A stretch of DNA of 37,920 nucleotides from Streptomyces sp. JJ36 (GCF_021696945.1 NZ_JACYHE010000061.1:1-37920); one strand, 5' to 3'. Shown: positions 1 to 8,675, numbered from the stretch's first letter. Notes: generated from the sequence alone by a model not told the origin. A program made the numbers and translations.

Positions 1-55
1 CCTCTTCGAGGTCCTGCCCCAGCTCACCCAGGAAGTCCACACCCGCAAGGGCTGA
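1..55 (+). CDS. C-terminal end of an unidentified protein (partial)
   Basis: Only the last 17 codons are in the window; the frame starting at base 2 reads LFEVLPQLTQEVHTRKG and stops at TGA 53-55. The codons have the G/C third positions typical of the region and a perfect palindrome follows 21 bp later, so this is a genuine gene end. The fragment is too short to assign. Its tail resembles the C-terminal helix of some bacterial luciferase-like or dehydrogenase proteins, but that is only an impression. Confidence 0.6.
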   Translation, partial: LFEVLPQLTQEVHTRKG

Positions 56-76
56 CTCCCGGGCCGGTCCCCGCCC

Positions 77-112
77 GGAGCCGGCCGGCGGCACGTGCCG
101 CCGGCCGGCTCC
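77..112. terminator. 36-bp perfect palindrome, probable bidirectional terminator
   Basis: Two 18-nt arms (77-94 and 95-112) are perfect reverse complements with no unpaired loop. It lies between a gene ending at 55 on + and a tetR gene ending at 136 on -, where a bidirectional intrinsic terminator is expected in Streptomyces. There is no U-run, as is common in this genus. The centre is CACGTG, so a protein-binding site is a possible alternative. Confidence 0.65.
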
Positions 113-135
113 GGCGCGCACGGGCCCGGCGGGCG

Positions 136-897
136 TCAGTCGTCGCCGAAGCGCGACTCGACCTCCCGGACGACGCGCCACATCGGCGTCTTCCGCTTGG
201 CGATGACCACGACCACGTCCTCGGTCTCCCCCGAGTCGGCGCCGTTCCCGTCCCCTCCGGGGCTCCAGGTCTCCCGGACGAACTCCAGGGCGGCGTCCAC
301 CCGGCCCAGGGCGTCGCCCTCGCCGCCGCAGCGCAGCCAGGACCGCAGGGCGTGGTTGTGCGCGGCGACCACCGCCGCCGCGGCCACGTTCGCCCGCAGG
401 CTGCCGTCCCGGCGGTCGGCGAAGCGGGCCCGGAGGTAGTCGGCCAGGGTCCGCTCGTACCGCCACACCACGGAGAGTTCGTAGGTGCGCAGCCCGGGCA
501 CCTCCCGGGTGAGGCGGTAGCGCTGCACGGAGAACGCGGGGTTCTCGGCGTACATGCGCATGACGAGCCGGGCGGCGTCGCAGGCCCGGCCCACGGGGTC
601 GTCGTCGTCCCCGCTGGCGGCGAGGAACTCCGTCATGTCCGCGAGGCACTGCTCGTGGTCGGGGAAGACCACGTCTTCCTTGGACGGGAAGTAGCGGAAG
701 AAGGAGCGGCGTCCCACCCCGGCGAGGGTGACGATGTCATCCACGGTGGTCTGCTCGTAGCCGCGCTCCAGGAACAGGTGGAACGCGGCCCCCACCAGGG
801 CGTCCCGCATCGCGGGCTTCGCCGGCTGCGACCCCGCCGCGCCCGGCCGGCCCGTCGGCGTGTCGTTCGCCCTGGTCCGTTTCCTGGCCTCGCTCAT
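136..897 (-). CDS. TetR/AcrR family transcriptional regulator
   Basis: 253-aa cytosolic DNA-binding regulator. After a basic, disordered N-terminus of about 28 residues comes a standard TetR helix-turn-helix (about residues 29-76), with the core TTVDDIVTLAGVGRRSFFRYF followed by SKEDVV. The rest is the helical ligand-binding domain. The tail carries an acidic stretch and then a basic segment with VVVVIAKRK, which is unusual for the family. The ATG at 897 is chosen because a TAGGTT hexamer sits 7 nt upstream on the coding strand and no Shine-Dalgarno sequence is visible, which fits a leaderless transcript. The ligand is unknown. The next gene upstream is another TetR on the same strand, and the nearest candidate target is the FAD dehydrogenase cluster. 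Confidence 0.9.
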   Translation of the reverse strand: MSEARKRTRANDTPTGRPGAAGSQPAKPAMRDALVGAAFHLFLERGYEQTTVDDIVTLAGVGRRSFFRYFPSKEDVVFPDHEQCLADMTEFLAASGDDDDPVGRACDAARLVMRMYAENPAFSVQRYRLTREVPGLRTYELSVVWRYERTLADYLRARFADRRDGSLRANVAAAAVVAAHNHALRSWLRCGGEGDALGRVDAALEFVRETWSPGGDGNGADSGETEDVVVVIAKRKTPMWRVVREVESRFGDD

Positions 898-1003
898 GCC
901 AGCGAACCTAGCACCCGGGCCCCCTTTTCGCGGCACTCGGTGCCGCCGAGAGCGGATACTCGGTACCGTCGCACCACGGCGGCGCCCGCCCGCCCGGCGG
1001 CAC

Positions 1004-1648
1004 TCAGCCGGTGATCCGGTAACGGCCGAGGAGGATCCGGAGGAGTTCGTCGGCGATCTCCGCGCGGCCGGCGTCCACCCAGCCGACGACCCAGTCGTGC
1101 ATGAGCCCGTTGACGGCGCCGATGAACGCCGCGGCGGCGATGCGGTGGTCGCCGGGAGGCATGTCGCCGCGTTCGACGGCCTCAGTGGTGAGCCGGCCGA
1201 TGAAGTCGATCCACTGTGCGCGGCGGTCCAGACGCTGGCGGTCCATACGGGGACTGACCCCCACGATCTCGACATAGGCGATACGGGCGTGTCGCGGGTC
1301 CGAGGCGGCGCCCTCGACATAGGCCCGCAGCAGGCGGGCGACGCGGTCGGCCGGCGGCAGGTCCCGGACCCGGGGCGCCACGTCGAGGACGGCCTGCTGG
1401 GCGACGTCGTTGACGTACAGATGGAGTGCGGCCAGCACGTCCTCCAGCGTGCGGAACTCCTCGTAGAACTGACGCGTGGACAGCCCGGCGGCCTTGCAGA
1501 GATCGACGACCTTGGTGCCCCGGTAGCCGGGACCGGCACCGAACAGGTCGAGGCCCGCCTCCAGGAAGCGCCGGCGGCGGTCGGCCTGGCGCTCGCCGGC
1601 CGACCTGCCCCCGTACCGGTTGCCCGTGGAAGTGCCTGTGCCGGCCAC
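1004..1648 (-). CDS. TetR/AcrR family transcriptional regulator
   Basis: 214-aa TetR-type repressor. Residues about 20-65 form the helix-turn-helix, recognisable by RRRRFLEAGLDLFG and by STRQFYEEF in the recognition-helix region. The remainder is a helical effector-binding domain ending LLRILLGRYRITG. The GTG start is supported by a good ribosome site (GGAGGGAACGCG) directly upstream. It is divergent from the FAD-binding dehydrogenase, and the space between holds two palindromes at 1716-1727 and 1735-1756 that would suit autoregulation and control of the neighbour. Control of a steroid- or lipid-like oxidation is inferred from context only. Confidence 0.9.
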   Translation of the reverse strand: MAGTGTSTGNRYGGRSAGERQADRRRRFLEAGLDLFGAGPGYRGTKVVDLCKAAGLSTRQFYEEFRTLEDVLAALHLYVNDVAQQAVLDVAPRVRDLPPADRVARLLRAYVEGAASDPRHARIAYVEIVGVSPRMDRQRLDRRAQWIDFIGRLTTEAVERGDMPPGDHRIAAAAFIGAVNGLMHDWVVGWVDAGRAEIADELLRILLGRYRITG

Positions 1649-1715
1649 CGCGTTCCCTCCTGCCCGAGGAGTCGATTCTTCCGCATCGGGTCTTGTGACG
1701 GGCTGCGGACCTCCC

Positions 1716-1727
1716 TACCATCTGGTA
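1716..1727. promoter_or_regulatory. Short dyad TACCA-TC-TGGTA
   Basis: Five-base perfect arms around a TC centre, lying 8 bp from the larger palindrome and about 70 bp upstream of the TetR GTG start. It may be a second operator half or part of the core promoter of the - strand gene. There is no independent support. Confidence 0.35.
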
Positions 1728-1734
1728 ACCCCAT

Positions 1735-1756
1735 AGTGAAAATCCGGGTTTTCACT
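1735..1756. promoter_or_regulatory. 22-bp near-perfect palindrome, probable TetR operator
   Basis: AGTGAAAA and TTTTCACT are perfect 8-nt arms around TCCGGG. Only one base pair of the full dyad is mismatched (positions 1743 and 1748). Its size, symmetry and AT-rich arms in GC-rich surroundings, together with its place between a divergent TetR gene and an enzyme gene, are what is expected of a TetR-family operator. Confidence 0.65.
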
Positions 1757-1922
1757 GGGCGGCGTGCAGGGCGCCCTGCGGGGTGCCCGCATGCCGGACG
1801 ATCACGCTCAGTTGCCGCATTTCCCTTCCCGACGGCTGAACCTGCCGTCCGACCGCTCGAGGGTGTGGCCCGGACGTGGGACGCCGTCCTCCCGCCGGCC
1901 CTCCGACCCCAGGAGTGAGAAC

Positions 1923-2030
1923 ATGCGAGCTTCGACCTCTGCCCGGCGCCGCCGGTCCCGGATGGGCGGCGTCGTGGCCGCCGTGACGGTCGCCGGAGCG
2001 CTGCTCCACCCCGGTCCCGCCGCCGGCTGA
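1923..2030 (+). CDS. Orphan 35-aa signal-peptide-like mini-ORF
   Basis: Reads MRASTSARRRRSRMGGVV followed by AAVTVAGALLHPGPAAG and then TGA. This is the shape of a Streptomyces Sec signal peptide: an Arg-rich n-region, a hydrophobic h-region and a small-residue c-region. There is no mature protein after it. A clear ribosome site, AGGAGTGAGAAC, precedes the ATG. None of the three frames continues as a secreted protein after the stop. It may be the remnant of a deleted secreted enzyme gene, a real small membrane peptide, or a leader ORF for the FAD dehydrogenase 80 bp downstream. Confidence 0.45.
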   Translation: MRASTSARRRRSRMGGVVAAVTVAGALLHPGPAAG

Positions 2031-2066
2031 CCCGCCGGGCACCACACCCCCCGGCAAGGAAGCATG

Positions 2067-2093
2067 GGTGCCCGGCCCACCGGGCCGGGCACC
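2067..2093 (+). other. Strong hairpin in the leader of the FAD dehydrogenase
   Basis: Perfect 12-nt arms (2067-2078 and 2082-2093) with a 3-nt loop, ending 17 bp before the ATG and just before the ribosome site GGAAGAAGGGAACC. It could terminate transcripts of the mini-ORF upstream, act as an attenuator, or stabilise the leader. Confidence 0.45.
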
Positions 2094-2110
2094 GGAAGAA
2101 GGGAACCGTC

Positions 2111-3784
2111 ATGGACGCAGACGTCATCGTCGTCGGGGCCGGGCTGGCCGGGCTGGTCGCGGCGCACGAGCTGACCCGGCGGGGCCGGCGCGTGGCGGTG
2201 GTGGACCAGGAGAACGCCGCCAACCTGGGCGGCCAGGCGTACTGGTCCTTCGGCGGCCTGTTCCTGGTGGACACGCCGGAGCAGCGGCGGCTGGGGGTGA
2301 AGGACTCCTTCGAGCTGGCGTGGAACGACTGGCAGGGCAGCGCCGGGTTCGACCGGCTGGAGGACGAGGACTCCTGGGCGGTGCGCTGGGCCCGCGCCTA
2401 TGTGGACTTCGCCGCCGGTGAGAAGCGTTCCTGGATCACCGGCCAGGGGATCAGGCTCACCCCCGTGGTGGGCTGGGCCGAGCGCGGTGACCTGCGCGCG
2501 GACGGCCACGGCAATTCCGTACCCCGCTTCCACATCGCCTGGGGCACCGGGACCGGAGTGGTGGCGCCGTTCGTGCGCAGTGCCCACCGGGCGGCCGCCG
2601 CCGGGCTGCTCACCTTCCACCACCGTCACCGGGTCGACGAGCTCGTCCTCCGGGACGGCACGGTCACGGGGGTGCGCGGGACCGTGCTGGCGCAGGACGA
2701 CGCACCGCGGGGGGTGGCCTCCAGCCGGGAGCCGGCCGGGGAGTTCGAGCTCGGCGCCCAGGCGGTGGTCGTCACCACCGGCGGCATCGGCGGTGATCAC
2801 GACCTGGTGCGCCGGTACTGGCCGCAGCGCATGGGCACGGCGCCGAAGAACATGATCACGGGGGTGCCGGCGTACGTGGACGGGCGGATGCTGGACATCA
2901 GCGCAGCCGCGGGGGTGCGGCTGGTCAACCGCGACCGGATGTGGCACTACACCGAGGGTGTGCAGAACTGGGACCCGGTGTGGCCCGGGCACGCGATCCG
3001 CGTCCTGCCGGGGCCGTCCTCGATGTGGTTCGACGCGCTGGGCCGCCGCCTGCCCGACCCCTGCCTCCCCGGCTACGACACCCTGGGCACGCTGAAGCAC
3101 CTGCGGACCACCGAGGACATCGCCGGATACGACCACTCGTGGTTCGTCCTCACCCAGAAGATCATCGAGAAGGAGTTCGCGCTGTCGGGCTCCGAGCAGA
3201 ACCCCGACCTCACCAGCGGCGACCGCAGGGCGGTGCTGCGTGAGCGCGTCTTCGGGAGCGGGGCCCCCGGGCCGGTGGAGGCGTTCAAGCGGCACGGCGC
3301 GGACTTCGTCGTCGCCGCCTCGCTGGAGGAGCTCGTGACGAAGATGAACGGGCTCACCGACGAGCCGCTGCTGGACGCAGCCGCACTGCGCGCCCAGATC
3401 GAGGCCCGCGACCTGCAGACGGTCAACCCGTTCAGCAAGGACGCCCAGGTCCAGGGCATCCGCAACGCCCGCCGCTACCTGGGCGACCGGCTCAGCCGCA
3501 CCGCAGCCCCGCACCGCATCCTCGACCCGGCGGCCGGGCCGCTGATCGGCGTCAAGCTGCACGTCCTGACCCGCAAGACCCTCGGCGGCATCCAGACCGA
3601 CCTCGACTCGCGCGCCCTGGGCCCGGACGGCAGCCCTGTCGCCGGGCTGTACGCGGCGGGGGAGGTCGCGGGATTTGGCGGCGGCGGCGTGCACGGCTAC
3701 AACGCCCTGGAAGGCACCTTCCTCGGCGGCTGCCTCTTCTCGGGCCGCGTGGCCGGCCGCGCCGCCGCCACGGCGGTGGCCTGA
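2111..3784 (+). CDS. FAD-binding dehydrogenase (3-ketosteroid dehydrogenase-like)
   Basis: 557-aa flavoprotein. It begins with a Rossmann dinucleotide fold: VIVVGAGLAGLVAA (GxGxxG at about residues 8-13) followed by an acidic residue closing the second strand. Near the C-terminus it has the second FAD contact, GLYAAGEVAGFGGGGVHGYN, with a GCLFSGRVAG end. This layout and length fit the FAD-binding dehydrogenase family related to fumarate reductase and 3-ketosteroid delta-1-dehydrogenase. These enzymes introduce a double bond next to a carbonyl, but the substrate here is unknown. Expected to be cytosolic. The start is fixed by GGAAGAAGGGAACCGTC before the ATG. A ketopantoate-reductase-like gene starts 1 nt after its stop, so the two probably form one operon, possibly under the TetR gene at 1004-1648. 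Confidence 0.88.
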   Translation: MDADVIVVGAGLAGLVAAHELTRRGRRVAVVDQENAANLGGQAYWSFGGLFLVDTPEQRRLGVKDSFELAWNDWQGSAGFDRLEDEDSWAVRWARAYVDFAAGEKRSWITGQGIRLTPVVGWAERGDLRADGHGNSVPRFHIAWGTGTGVVAPFVRSAHRAAAAGLLTFHHRHRVDELVLRDGTVTGVRGTVLAQDDAPRGVASSREPAGEFELGAQAVVVTTGGIGGDHDLVRRYWPQRMGTAPKNMITGVPAYVDGRMLDISAAAGVRLVNRDRMWHYTEGVQNWDPVWPGHAIRVLPGPSSMWFDALGRRLPDPCLPGYDTLGTLKHLRTTEDIAGYDHSWFVLTQKIIEKEFALSGSEQNPDLTSGDRRAVLRERVFGSGAPGPVEAFKRHGADFVVAASLEELVTKMNGLTDEPLLDAAALRAQIEARDLQTVNPFSKDAQVQGIRNARRYLGDRLSRTAAPHRILDPAAGPLIGVKLHVLTRKTLGGIQTDLDSRALGPDGSPVAGLYAAGEVAGFGGGGVHGYNALEGTFLGGCLFSGRVAGRAAATAVA

Positions 3785-3785
3785 G

Positions 3786-4853
3786 GTGGGCACCGCCACG
3801 GGTGACGGACAGCCGGCCGGTTCCCCGCCGCCGCGCATAGCCGTGCTGGGGGCCGGCAGCATCGGCTGCTACCTGGGCGGGCGGCTCGCCCCGGCCGCCG
3901 ACGTCACGCTCATCGGCCGCCCCGCGGGCATGGCCGTGCTGCGGGACAAGGGCCTGACGCTGACCACGAGTACGGCGCCGCCCCGCCACCTGCCCCCGAC
4001 GGCGCTGCGGACCGCCACCGACGCACGGGCCGCCGCCGGGGCGGGCATCGTGCTGGTCACCGTCAAGTCCGGCGGCACCCGCACCGCCGCACGCGACCTC
4101 GCCCCGTACCTGGGCCCCCAGACCGTGGTGTGCAGTCTCCAGAACGGGCTGCACAACGCCCGCCTGCTCCGCGAGGCGCTGCCCGGCCACCCGGTGGTGA
4201 CCGGGACGGTTCCCTTCAACGTGGTGCAGACCGGGCCCGGACGGTTCCACCAGGGCAGCGGCGGCTCGCTGCTGCTGGACGACACCCCCGCCGCCCGCCC
4301 GCTGGTCGCGGCGCTGGCCCGGGCCGGCCTGGCCGTGCGGCCGCACGCCGACATGCGGGGCGTGCAGCACGCCAAACTGCTGATGAACCTGAACAACGCC
4401 CTCAACGCGCTCTCCGGGCTGCCGCTCCGCCGCCAGCTCGGAGAACGCGCCTTCCGGGCCTGTCTCGCGCTGTGCCAGCGCGAGGCCCTGGCCGCCTTCC
4501 ACGCCGAAGGCGTCACCCCGGCCCGCCTCGCCCCCGTACCGCCCGCACTCACCCCGCACGTACTGCGGCTCCCGGACGGCCTCTTCCGCCGCGTCGCCCG
4601 GCGCACCCTGGCGATCGACGCCGAGGCCCGGTCCTCGATGTGGGAGGACCTGCAGCGCGGACGACCGACCGAGATCGGCTCCCTGCAGGGCGAGATCGTC
4701 GCCATGGCGGCCCGGCACGCGCTGCCCGCGCCGGTCTCGGCCCGGGTGGTCGAACTGGTCCGCGACGCGGAGGCCGCGCCGCCCGGCCGGCGCCGGACCT
4801 GGACGGGACGGGAGCTGCTGGCGGAACTCGCCTCCGCCCGCCGGGACCGCTGA
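3786..4853 (+). CDS. 2-dehydropantoate 2-reductase-like NAD(P)-dependent oxidoreductase
   Basis: 355-aa ApbA/PanE-type reductase. Residues about 18-27 give RIAVLGAGSIGCYLGG, the NADP-binding GxGxxG, followed by TLIGRP at the phosphate-binding strand. The mid-protein VTVKSGGT, SLQNGLHN and GTVPFNVV segments and the C-terminal helical domain (KLLMNLNNALNAL) are family hallmarks. The family reduces ketopantoate to pantoate with NADPH. However, Streptomyces carries several paralogues, and pairing with a steroid-dehydrogenase-like gene suggests a different 2-keto acid or hydroxy substrate. The start is GTG, 1 nt after the previous stop; no ribosome site is obvious, so translation is probably coupled. 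Confidence 0.82.
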   Translation: MGTATGDGQPAGSPPPRIAVLGAGSIGCYLGGRLAPAADVTLIGRPAGMAVLRDKGLTLTTSTAPPRHLPPTALRTATDARAAAGAGIVLVTVKSGGTRTAARDLAPYLGPQTVVCSLQNGLHNARLLREALPGHPVVTGTVPFNVVQTGPGRFHQGSGGSLLLDDTPAARPLVAALARAGLAVRPHADMRGVQHAKLLMNLNNALNALSGLPLRRQLGERAFRACLALCQREALAAFHAEGVTPARLAPVPPALTPHVLRLPDGLFRRVARRTLAIDAEARSSMWEDLQRGRPTEIGSLQGEIVAMAARHALPAPVSARVVELVRDAEAAPPGRRRTWTGRELLAELASARRDR

Positions 4854-4945
4854 CGCACCGGCACCCCGCCCGCCGTCGTGCCGTCCATGGCCCGCCCCGG
4901 TGCGGCGCTGCGGGCCGGCACGCGGACCCCACCGCGCGGGTCCCG

Positions 4946-6085
<1,140 letters not shown>

Positions 6086-6102
6086 GGCGACCCTCCAGGC
6101 GG

Positions 6103-6136
6103 TACTCTGTGCGGTACGTCAGTACCACCAAGAGTA
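6103..6136. promoter_or_regulatory. 34-bp imperfect dyad, probable TetR operator
   Basis: Symmetric about 6119/6120, with 12 of 17 base pairs matching. The outer arms are TACTCT and AGAGTA, the inner arms GGTAC and GTACC. It fills most of the 78-bp gap between the divergent acyl-CoA dehydrogenase and TetR genes, so one bound repressor could shut both promoters. Confidence 0.6.
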
Positions 6137-6163
6137 GCGCACAACGGCTGGAATACTGGACGC

Positions 6164-6766
6164 GTGATCGAAAACCCCGCTGCCGACGGCCCGCGGCTCA
6201 CCGGGCGTGGTGCCGCGCGCCGGTCCGAGCTCTTCGACGACCTCGTGCGTCTCTTCGTCGGCCACGGCTTCGCCCACCTGACGCTGGACGACCTCGCCGC
6301 CCGGCTGCGCTGCTCCAAACGCACCCTGTACGGCCTCGCGGGCAGCAAGGAGCAGCTCGTGCGGGCCGCGGTGGTGCACTTCTTCCGGTGCGCGACGGCC
6401 CGGGTGGAGGCGGCGCTGGCCGCGGAGGCGGAGCCCGGGGACCGGCTGGCGGCCTATCTGCGGGCGGTCTCGGCGGAGCTCGCCCCCGCGTCGCCGCAGT
6501 TCTTCGACGATCTCGCGGCCTTCGAACCCGCCGCCGAGGTCTACGACCGGAACACCCGTGCGGCGGCCCGCCGGGTACAGCAGCTGATCGACGAGGGCGT
6601 GGCCGCGGGCGCCTTCCGGGAGGTGCACGTCGCCTTCGCCGCCGACGTGATCACCTCGGTGATGGTGCGCATCCAGCGCCGCCAGGTGGCGGGCACCACC
6701 GGGCTCACCGACGCACAGGCGTACGCGCACCTCGCGGAGCTGCTGCTGCACGGGCTGTCCCGGTGA
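6164..6766 (+). CDS. TetR/AcrR family regulator, probable repressor of the divergent acyl-CoA dehydrogenase
   Basis: 200-aa regulator. The helix-turn-helix lies at about residues 17-62 (LTLDDLAARLRCSKRTLYGL, then SKEQLV). The C-terminal half, from about residue 80, resembles a TetR_C domain, with FFDDLAAFEP, VQQLIDEGVAAGAFR and a VAFAADVITSVMVRI dimerisation helix. The start is assigned to GTG because it lies 6 nt after the hexamer AATACT and no Shine-Dalgarno is present, suggesting a leaderless message. By analogy with other actinobacterial acyl-CoA-responsive TetR proteins the ligand may be an acyl-CoA. That is inference from gene context. Confidence 0.88.
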   Translation: MIENPAADGPRLTGRGAARRSELFDDLVRLFVGHGFAHLTLDDLAARLRCSKRTLYGLAGSKEQLVRAAVVHFFRCATARVEAALAAEAEPGDRLAAYLRAVSAELAPASPQFFDDLAAFEPAAEVYDRNTRAAARRVQQLIDEGVAAGAFREVHVAFAADVITSVMVRIQRRQVAGTTGLTDAQAYAHLAELLLHGLSR

Positions 6767-6806
6767 GCCCGCGCGGCGCCCGCTGAGGGGGCCCGCGCGG
6801 GGCGCG

Positions 6807-7481
6807 TCAGTCCGTCAGCCCCGTCACCCGCAGGGTGAGGTTGAGCCGGCCGCGGGACAGGCCGGTCGCGGGGTCGGCGGTGCCCGGGCGGACCCGCGGC
6901 ACACCGTGGTACGCGAAGCGGGACGGCCCGCCGAAGACGAAGAGGTCGCCGGAGGCCAGCTCCACGTCGGTCCAGGGGCGGCCGCGCCGCTCGGTGTTGC
7001 CGAAGCGGAAGACGCAGGTGTCCCCGACGCTCAGCGACACCACCGGGTCGGCGGTGCGCTCGTCCTTGTCCTGGTGCATGCCCATGGTGGCGTGCTCGTC
7101 GTAGAAGTTCACCAGGGCGGTGTCCGGGCGGTAGTCCTCCGCGGCCGCCGGGTCCCCGTAGGCCTCGGCGAGCGCCCGGCGGCCGAGCTCGGCCAGCCAC
7201 TCCGGGAAGGGCGCGACCCGCCGGCCGTTCACGTCGCCGGCGGTGCGGGTGTAGCGGTACGGCTGCCAGTGCCAGCCGAGGCACAGGGTCTGCACGGACA
7301 TGAAGTACGCTCCGGCTTTCGTATGCCGGAACGGCACCGGCCCCCGGCCCCAGTCACGGCAGGCACGAACCAGCTCCGTCTGCTGCTCGACGGTCAGCCA
7401 ACCGGGCACGTGGACCGCCCCCGGCCCGATCACGGAACGCGACCGGGGGAACAGTCCGTCACGGTCCGGAGAAGACGCCAC
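6807..7481 (-). CDS. alkB: Alpha-ketoglutarate-dependent dioxygenase AlkB
   Basis: 224-aa Fe(II)/2-oxoglutarate oxygenase that reverses N-alkyl lesions such as 1-methyladenine and 3-methylcytosine in nucleic acid by oxidative demethylation. The iron ligands are clear: His136 and Asp138 in GMHQDKDE, and His192 in FAYHGVPR. The 2-oxoglutarate/AlkB motif RLNLTLR gives Arg212, Asn214 and Arg218, matching the RxNxTxR spacing of the E. coli enzyme. The upstream VNFYDEHATMG segment is also typical. The start is GTG, 7 nt after TAGCCT on the coding strand and without a ribosome site, so the gene is probably leaderless. It stands alone; no ada or other adaptive-response gene is adjacent. Confidence 0.95.
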   Translation of the reverse strand: MASSPDRDGLFPRSRSVIGPGAVHVPGWLTVEQQTELVRACRDWGRGPVPFRHTKAGAYFMSVQTLCLGWHWQPYRYTRTAGDVNGRRVAPFPEWLAELGRRALAEAYGDPAAAEDYRPDTALVNFYDEHATMGMHQDKDERTADPVVSLSVGDTCVFRFGNTERRGRPWTDVELASGDLFVFGGPSRFAYHGVPRVRPGTADPATGLSRGRLNLTLRVTGLTD

Positions 7482-7969
7482 ACCACCGAGGCTAGTCGGG
7501 GCGCCCCGGTACGGTCACGGCGGGACCGCCCGCGTCTGCGGCCCGGAGACGGTGATGTGCACGGCGACGTGCACCGGGCGGTGGGACCCGGGACCGCCCC
7601 GCGCACCACCGCGAGACCGGCTTCTCCCGGGTAGCGCTCGGCACGGATGCCGGGCCGGGCACCGACGTTCTCGATTCCGGCCACGGTGAGCGGCTCGCCT
7701 GCCGGGGGCGGCGCACCGGGCTGCGGGCCGCTTCACCGGCCGGACCCCGCCGTCGTCCCTCGCCTCCGCCGCCGCGGGCGGCGGCCGGGCACCACCCCCG
7801 TGGGCCCCCGGCCGCCGGCCGCGACGGCGCTCCCCCGGCGGAGGTCACCCCGGGCGCGGCTCCCGGCAGAGACGGCGGACCGCCTGGACGGGACGCGGAA
7901 GTCCACCGCCGCGCACCGCGGGCACCGTGCCGTGGCTCTCGCCCAGCCCGGTCACCGCGACGGTGCCGC
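7482..7969. other. Long non-coding gap between alkB and yceI-like gene
   Basis: About 490 bp without a convincing gene. It carries the alkB promoter at its left end (TAGCCT on the - strand, 7489-7494). Short frames exist on the - strand at 7684-7480 and 7736-7515, but neither has a ribosome site nor a family I recognise. A frameshift between them would give a 50 to 60 residue product, so a decayed small gene is conceivable. I see no repeat, RNA or clear terminator. Confidence 0.4.
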
Positions 7970-8497
7970 TCACGACCCCTCCCCCGGTACGCAGGCGATC
8001 TCCACCGACACCTCCAGGTACCGTCCCGCCAGCCCGCGTGCCGCGGTCACGCCGAAGACCGTCCGGTCCACGCGTGCCGTGGCGCGCACGGTGAAGCCGT
8101 CCCCGGACACCTCGGACCGCTCCACGGTCAGCACCACCGGCCGTGACACTCCGGACACGGTGAGCGTGCCGTCCACCGCGGTGTGGGTCACCCGCCGCGA
8201 GACGAAGGTCATCACCGGGTGCCGTTCCGCGTCGAGGAAGCGCCGGGACACCACCGCCAGGTCACGCCGGTCGTTCCCGGTCCGGAAGCTCGCCGTCCCG
8301 ACCTCCGCGACGACCGCCGAATCGGCGAGCGGTTCGGCGACGTCCACCGTCCCGTCGCGCAGCGCGAGGGTGCCGCGCACCGGCAGCAGGCCGAAGAGGT
8401 GCCTGCCGCGGAACGCGACCGCCGAGCGCGCCGTGTCGATGCGGTAGCGGCCGAGGCGGGGCGAGAGCGGCGGCTGTGGATTCCGTTTCCCGTTCAT
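7970..8497 (-). CDS. YceI family protein
   Basis: 175-aa polyisoprenoid-binding-like beta-barrel protein. It opens with GRYRIDTARSAVAFRGRHLFG, the usual YceI start, then has DAERHPVMTFVSRRV and a GTLTVSGVSRPVVLTVE strand pair, and closes LAGRYLEVSVEIACVPGEG. Unlike proteobacterial YceI it lacks a signal peptide, so it should be cytosolic, as is usual in Streptomyces. Members bind isoprenoid or other lipophilic molecules in a lipocalin-like pocket; the ligand here is unknown. It diverges from the histidine kinase gene, with nested dyads in the shared 178-bp promoter region, so the two may be co-regulated. Confidence 0.9.
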   Translation of the reverse strand: MNGKRNPQPPLSPRLGRYRIDTARSAVAFRGRHLFGLLPVRGTLALRDGTVDVAEPLADSAVVAEVGTASFRTGNDRRDLAVVSRRFLDAERHPVMTFVSRRVTHTAVDGTLTVSGVSRPVVLTVERSEVSGDGFTVRATARVDRTVFGVTAARGLAGRYLEVSVEIACVPGEGS

Positions 8498-8556
8498 GCC
8501 GCCAGTGCACAGCAGCCGGGGGGCCGCCCGGCAGGGCGGGACGTCGCCTCCGGGGG

Positions 8557-8600
8557 CGACGAAGGACCGGAACGCACGACGCGGTGTGCGACTTTCGTCG
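8557..8600. promoter_or_regulatory. Nested inverted repeats between yceI-like and kinase genes
   Basis: CGACGAA (8557-8563) pairs with TTCGTCG (8594-8600). Inside it CGCAC (8573-8577) pairs with GTGCG (8586-8590). The two axes are 3 bp apart. It sits about 60 bp upstream of YceI and 75 bp upstream of the kinase, a plausible operator for the adjacent response regulator. Confidence 0.35.
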
Positions 8601-8675
8601 GTGCCGCACCCCCCGGTCGCCGGGAGTCCGTGCTCCGGAGCCGGCGGGGAGGCGGGCGGGCTCTACCGTGTCGCC

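Noticed and set aside
136..2274. A very long open frame on the - strand continuing upstream of the first TetR gene
   Set aside because: In GC-rich DNA, open frames persist outside genes. The upstream part has random Arg/Pro/Ala-rich content and overlaps the second TetR gene in another frame.
7430..7736. Possible small gene on the - strand in the gap after alkB
   Set aside because: Two short frames without ribosome sites or recognisable motifs; joining them needs an unproven frameshift.
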